A stretch of 64,000 nucleotides of DNA from Diacronema lutheri. Its lineage: Eukaryota; Haptophyta; Pavlovophyceae; Pavlovales; Pavlovaceae. The notes beneath the pieces were generated by a model. That model was not told where the DNA came from and made no database searches. It was given only the letters and a program-made list of their open reading frames with translations. Position numbers and translations under genes: made by a program. Positions 62,801 to 64,000 of the stretch are shown here, one piece after another (position 1 is the first letter of the stretch; every line of letters begins with the position of its first letter). The stretch is taken from positions 558,001 to 622,000 of the forward strand of contig JAGTXO010000002.1 of the NCBI GenBank assembly GCA_019448385.1, written 5' to 3'.

Positions 62801-63492
62801 GTCCGATCGAGCGCACCCGCCGGGAGCTGCGCGCGGTTGCCGCGCCGTCGGTCGGTGCTCTGCGCGCGCGTCACGTCCAGATCGGCGCGCGCAGTCGCGC
62901 CGACGGCGACGGACGCGTCGTCGTTCGAGCGGCGCTCGCGGCGGCGCTCCGAACGCGAGCGCGGCGCGCCCTCCTCGCCGCCGCGCGGCTCGGTCGCACC
63001 GGCGCGCGCGCGCCGGCGGCGCGCCAAGCCGCTCTGCTCGTCGCCGTCCGCACTGTCCCGCTCGCCGCGCGAGCGGTTGGGCAGATCGGGCGGGCCGCGC
63101 GCGAGCAGCCCCTCCTCGAGCCCCGCAGCCGCGCCACGCGCGCGCCGGCGGCGCGCCAAGCCGCTCTGCTCGTCGCCGTCCGCACTGTCCCGCTCGCCGC
63201 GCGAGCGGCTAAGCAGGTCGGTCGGGCCACGCGCGAGCAGCCCCTCCTCGAGCTCCGCAGCCGCGCCGCGCGCGCGCCGGCGGCGTGCCAAGCCGCTCTG
63301 CTCGTCGCCGTCCGCGCCGTCGCGCTCGCTGTGCGCGCGATCGGGCGGATCGGGCGGACCGTGCGCAAGCAGTCTCTCATCGAGATCCGAAACCGCGCCG
63401 CGCTCTCGCCCGCGGCGCGACAATGGCGCGTCGCTCGCCGCCTTCGCCCTGCCCTCGACCTTGCGCTGCCGCCTCGCGAGGCCTGTCTCCAT
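59863..63492 (-). CDS. AHI1: jouberin (AHI1) homologue
   Basis: Ciliary transition-zone protein, 1209 aa, intronless. The N-terminus carries three copies of a 44-residue basic repeat (LEEGLLARGP, RDSADGDEQSGLARRRRARG). A C2-like region follows as in AHI1: YWIIHPIVRVHIFNERTGKL, SYILPTQTQPHEL, LPAWEEELLLNEDFAHVL and YHVAWAFLRPV, then YPSTLFVTVR. The WD40 propeller has VHDLAWQQDEGALVSASSDG, FVYAALFLPHA, VTGAYDGCVRVW and GKPIDTVRYHPSGKRLLIGV, then YVVSGSEDGDVRSW. The vertebrate C-terminal SH3 domain is absent; the tail is Ser/Ala-rich. It is convergent with POC1, another cilium gene, with 28 bp between stops. Confidence 0.93.
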   Translation of the reverse strand: METGLARRQRKVEGRAKAASDAPLSRRGRERGAVSDLDERLLAHGPPDPPDRAHSERDGADGDEQSGLARRRRARGAAAELEEGLLARGPTDLLSRSRGERDSADGDEQSGLARRRRARGAAAGLEEGLLARGPPDLPNRSRGERDSADGDEQSGLARRRRARAGATEPRGGEEGAPRSRSERRRERRSNDDASVAVGATARADLDVTRAQSTDRRRGNRAQLPAGALDRTTTLRPPGETSLENTQTLAEPKLTGNLSTFARRISSAASSLTMRSMLGTRNRDRRERDGADSDDEALPAFDRLVLFKRGSLAATSYEEAAAERQVLSVVVHRTDELPADYWIIHPIVRVHIFNERTGKLLRKSERERPVTTAHEHATRAEPGKGSRTRELSYILPTQTQPHELRGQRRRLPAWEEELLLNEDFAHVLHPEVLIIFELLDFSPSVTEKHVAEKMPDGWYHVAWAFLRPVAQSGTCSNLHRQMPLRLQLYRHQLAPTDMPSAGAPGARAPGVSARSPAVWAEYSHERYAPYPSTLFVTVRTVARPQPQTVVYPYRPMAAHHVETGRLTVEELVQQPIAGYDAGGGEPPPSVAARAAELLKLPTEVPNAMLFNAHGGGVGAKALRFSPSGEWLAVATLRAGIVVSGAAAATASIAIFETLTGRQRHVLPPDGLSHALLVHDLAWQQDEGALVSASSDGTAKVWQFTQSLSALSALGASATLAANDRGARAGGRAERGGGGGGDAGIAREAVVLQHGCFVYAALFLPHADERDDALRVVTGAYDGCVRVWAVRAGAGAVERRLERHRSGVNCLALSSDATRLASADGDGTVHVWSADGASSGAVATAGARRQTQTQSDRAAQPPSAADPFRRSVRGSVEGASARRGGRVAQQAARGLFEWVACPTEKLPGTRGKPIDTVRYHPSGKRLLIGVRDNQLFAFDLRLQLVLRHYTGLHATSAPVRAVYSPDGRYVVSGSEDGDVRSWHEESGVPLQLPPCGVGARALAPITDVDWSPLDSALACCAFVRGSPVVCWAFDPSLEQNPSLAALERALVASALARPMSPHQLGRTPSRSGSLVPAGAPRGVAQRLTFASAATTPVAPARSAASLSAVRSDARAARGSHALDPREPPAAQESSTQPAPTAAVEPPSLDDGFTLSSGARDDGALGSLKPSAGIVDERVAFGAESADDSAARARRARRVLSQGEVSQAAVSR
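62990..63410 (-). repeat. 132-bp coding tandem repeat in AHI1
   Basis: Three in-frame copies of a 132-bp unit (44 residues), the outermost more diverged, in the N-terminal coding part of the AHI1 homologue. Bounds are approximate. Confidence 0.85.
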
Positions 63493-63653
63493 GACAAACG
63501 GGCGCCCCTTTTGCCCGTTTGAAAAGGCTATTCAAAAAAGTGGGACCCCCTCCCATACGTAATTAGATGTAAATAGACGTCCGCCGACGCACCAGTCAAG
63601 ACCGCCGGGTCGGAGTGTCGAGACGTCGCACGTCCATCCGCGAGACGTCGCAC

Positions 63654-64000
63654 ATGCCATCGACAGACGACGCGCCTCAAGCCGACGCGTTCGCGCGCCT
63701 GGACGACGGCATCGCCGCAGCCAACGCGCTGATCGGCAGTTCGGCCGGCTCGTGCAGCCAAGTCGCCTGGCTCACGCGCGCGCACGCCGAGCTCGCGTCG
63801 TGCGATGAGTCGCATCGCGCCGAGCGGACGGCGGCGGCTCTCGCCGAGCACCTACGTCACGCGCAGGCGGCGGCGGAGGCGGCGGCTGCACAAGCGGAGG
63901 CGGAGCTACTTGGCGCGACTATCGGCGCGACCGCACGCGTCGCCGCCGCAGCCGCCGAATCCGCACTGCGCGCGGCGGAGCTGGGAAACGCGCAAAAGGA
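63654..64000 (+). CDS. coiled-coil protein, 5' part (runs off the window)
   Basis: An open frame begins with an ATG at 63654 and continues to the window edge (about 115 codons): MPSTDDAPQADAFARLDDG, then an Ala/Glu/Arg-rich helical stretch with heptad character (HAQAAAEAAAAQAEAELLG). It lies 161 bp from the divergent AHI1 start. Nothing more specific can be said from the visible part. Confidence 0.55.
   Translation, partial: MPSTDDAPQADAFARLDDGIAAANALIGSSAGSCSQVAWLTRAHAELASCDESHRAERTAAALAEHLRHAQAAAEAAAAQAEAELLGATIGATARVAAAAAESALRAAELGNAQK

Overview
The window is nuclear DNA from a gene-dense eukaryote with a very GC-rich genome (my impression is about 70% GC; I did not count it). The genes carry short GT-AG introns, mostly 80-300 nt with GTGCG-type donors, and several homology-anchored GC-AG introns. 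Centriole and cilium genes (POC1, AHI1) point to a flagellated cell. Together these suggest a microalgal protist, most likely a haptophyte, where frequent GC donors are known. The taxon is an inference; no rRNA or organellar marker is present.

Layout. 1-1.1 kb: 5' part of a 2-Cys peroxiredoxin and a small ARM-like protein. 1.1-11.3 kb is a nuclear/chromatin block: DNA topoisomerase I, a MORN-PHD-SANT protein, and a chromodomain plus KDM3-type JmjC demethylase. 11.3-20.7 kb: intronless myosin, SUMO E2 (UBC9), a CNX1-like molybdenum cofactor protein with a degenerate G domain, a DUF1415 protein, and a VHS-GAT (TOM1-like) sorting protein whose intron holds a 14-bp minisatellite. 20.8-29 kb: a divergent kinase-like protein and a four-RRM protein with a low-complexity tail. 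29.6-41.2 kb: HemW-like radical SAM protein, two secreted or lumenal proteins, an NT-C2 coiled-coil protein, inositol phosphate kinase (ITPK), a dual-specificity phosphatase, a thiol dioxygenase (ADO/PCO), an RDEL-tailed ER protein, and an EF-hand-like protein. 41.2-43.5 kb is a repeat island with an inverted-repeat-bounded element, a 189-bp tandem repeat and a fold-back palindrome. 43.5-54 kb: DGAT2, an orphan, a two-domain glycosyltransferase, a Gfo/Idh/MocA oxidoreductase, a membrane-anchored GalT/HIT protein, and a repeat glycoprotein. 54-64 kb: an F-box-SNF2-RING ATPase, POC1, AHI1/jouberin, and the start of a coiled-coil protein.

No operon-like logic is evident, but neighbours share themes: chromatin and DNA topology at 1-11 kb, and cilium biogenesis at 58-63 kb. 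Packing is extreme. Three divergent pairs have only 24-27 bp between start codons, and several convergent pairs have stops 11-30 bp apart. Exon joins were worked out by hand from homology, reading phase and splice-site sequence. Joins in proteins without a recognised homologue are less certain.
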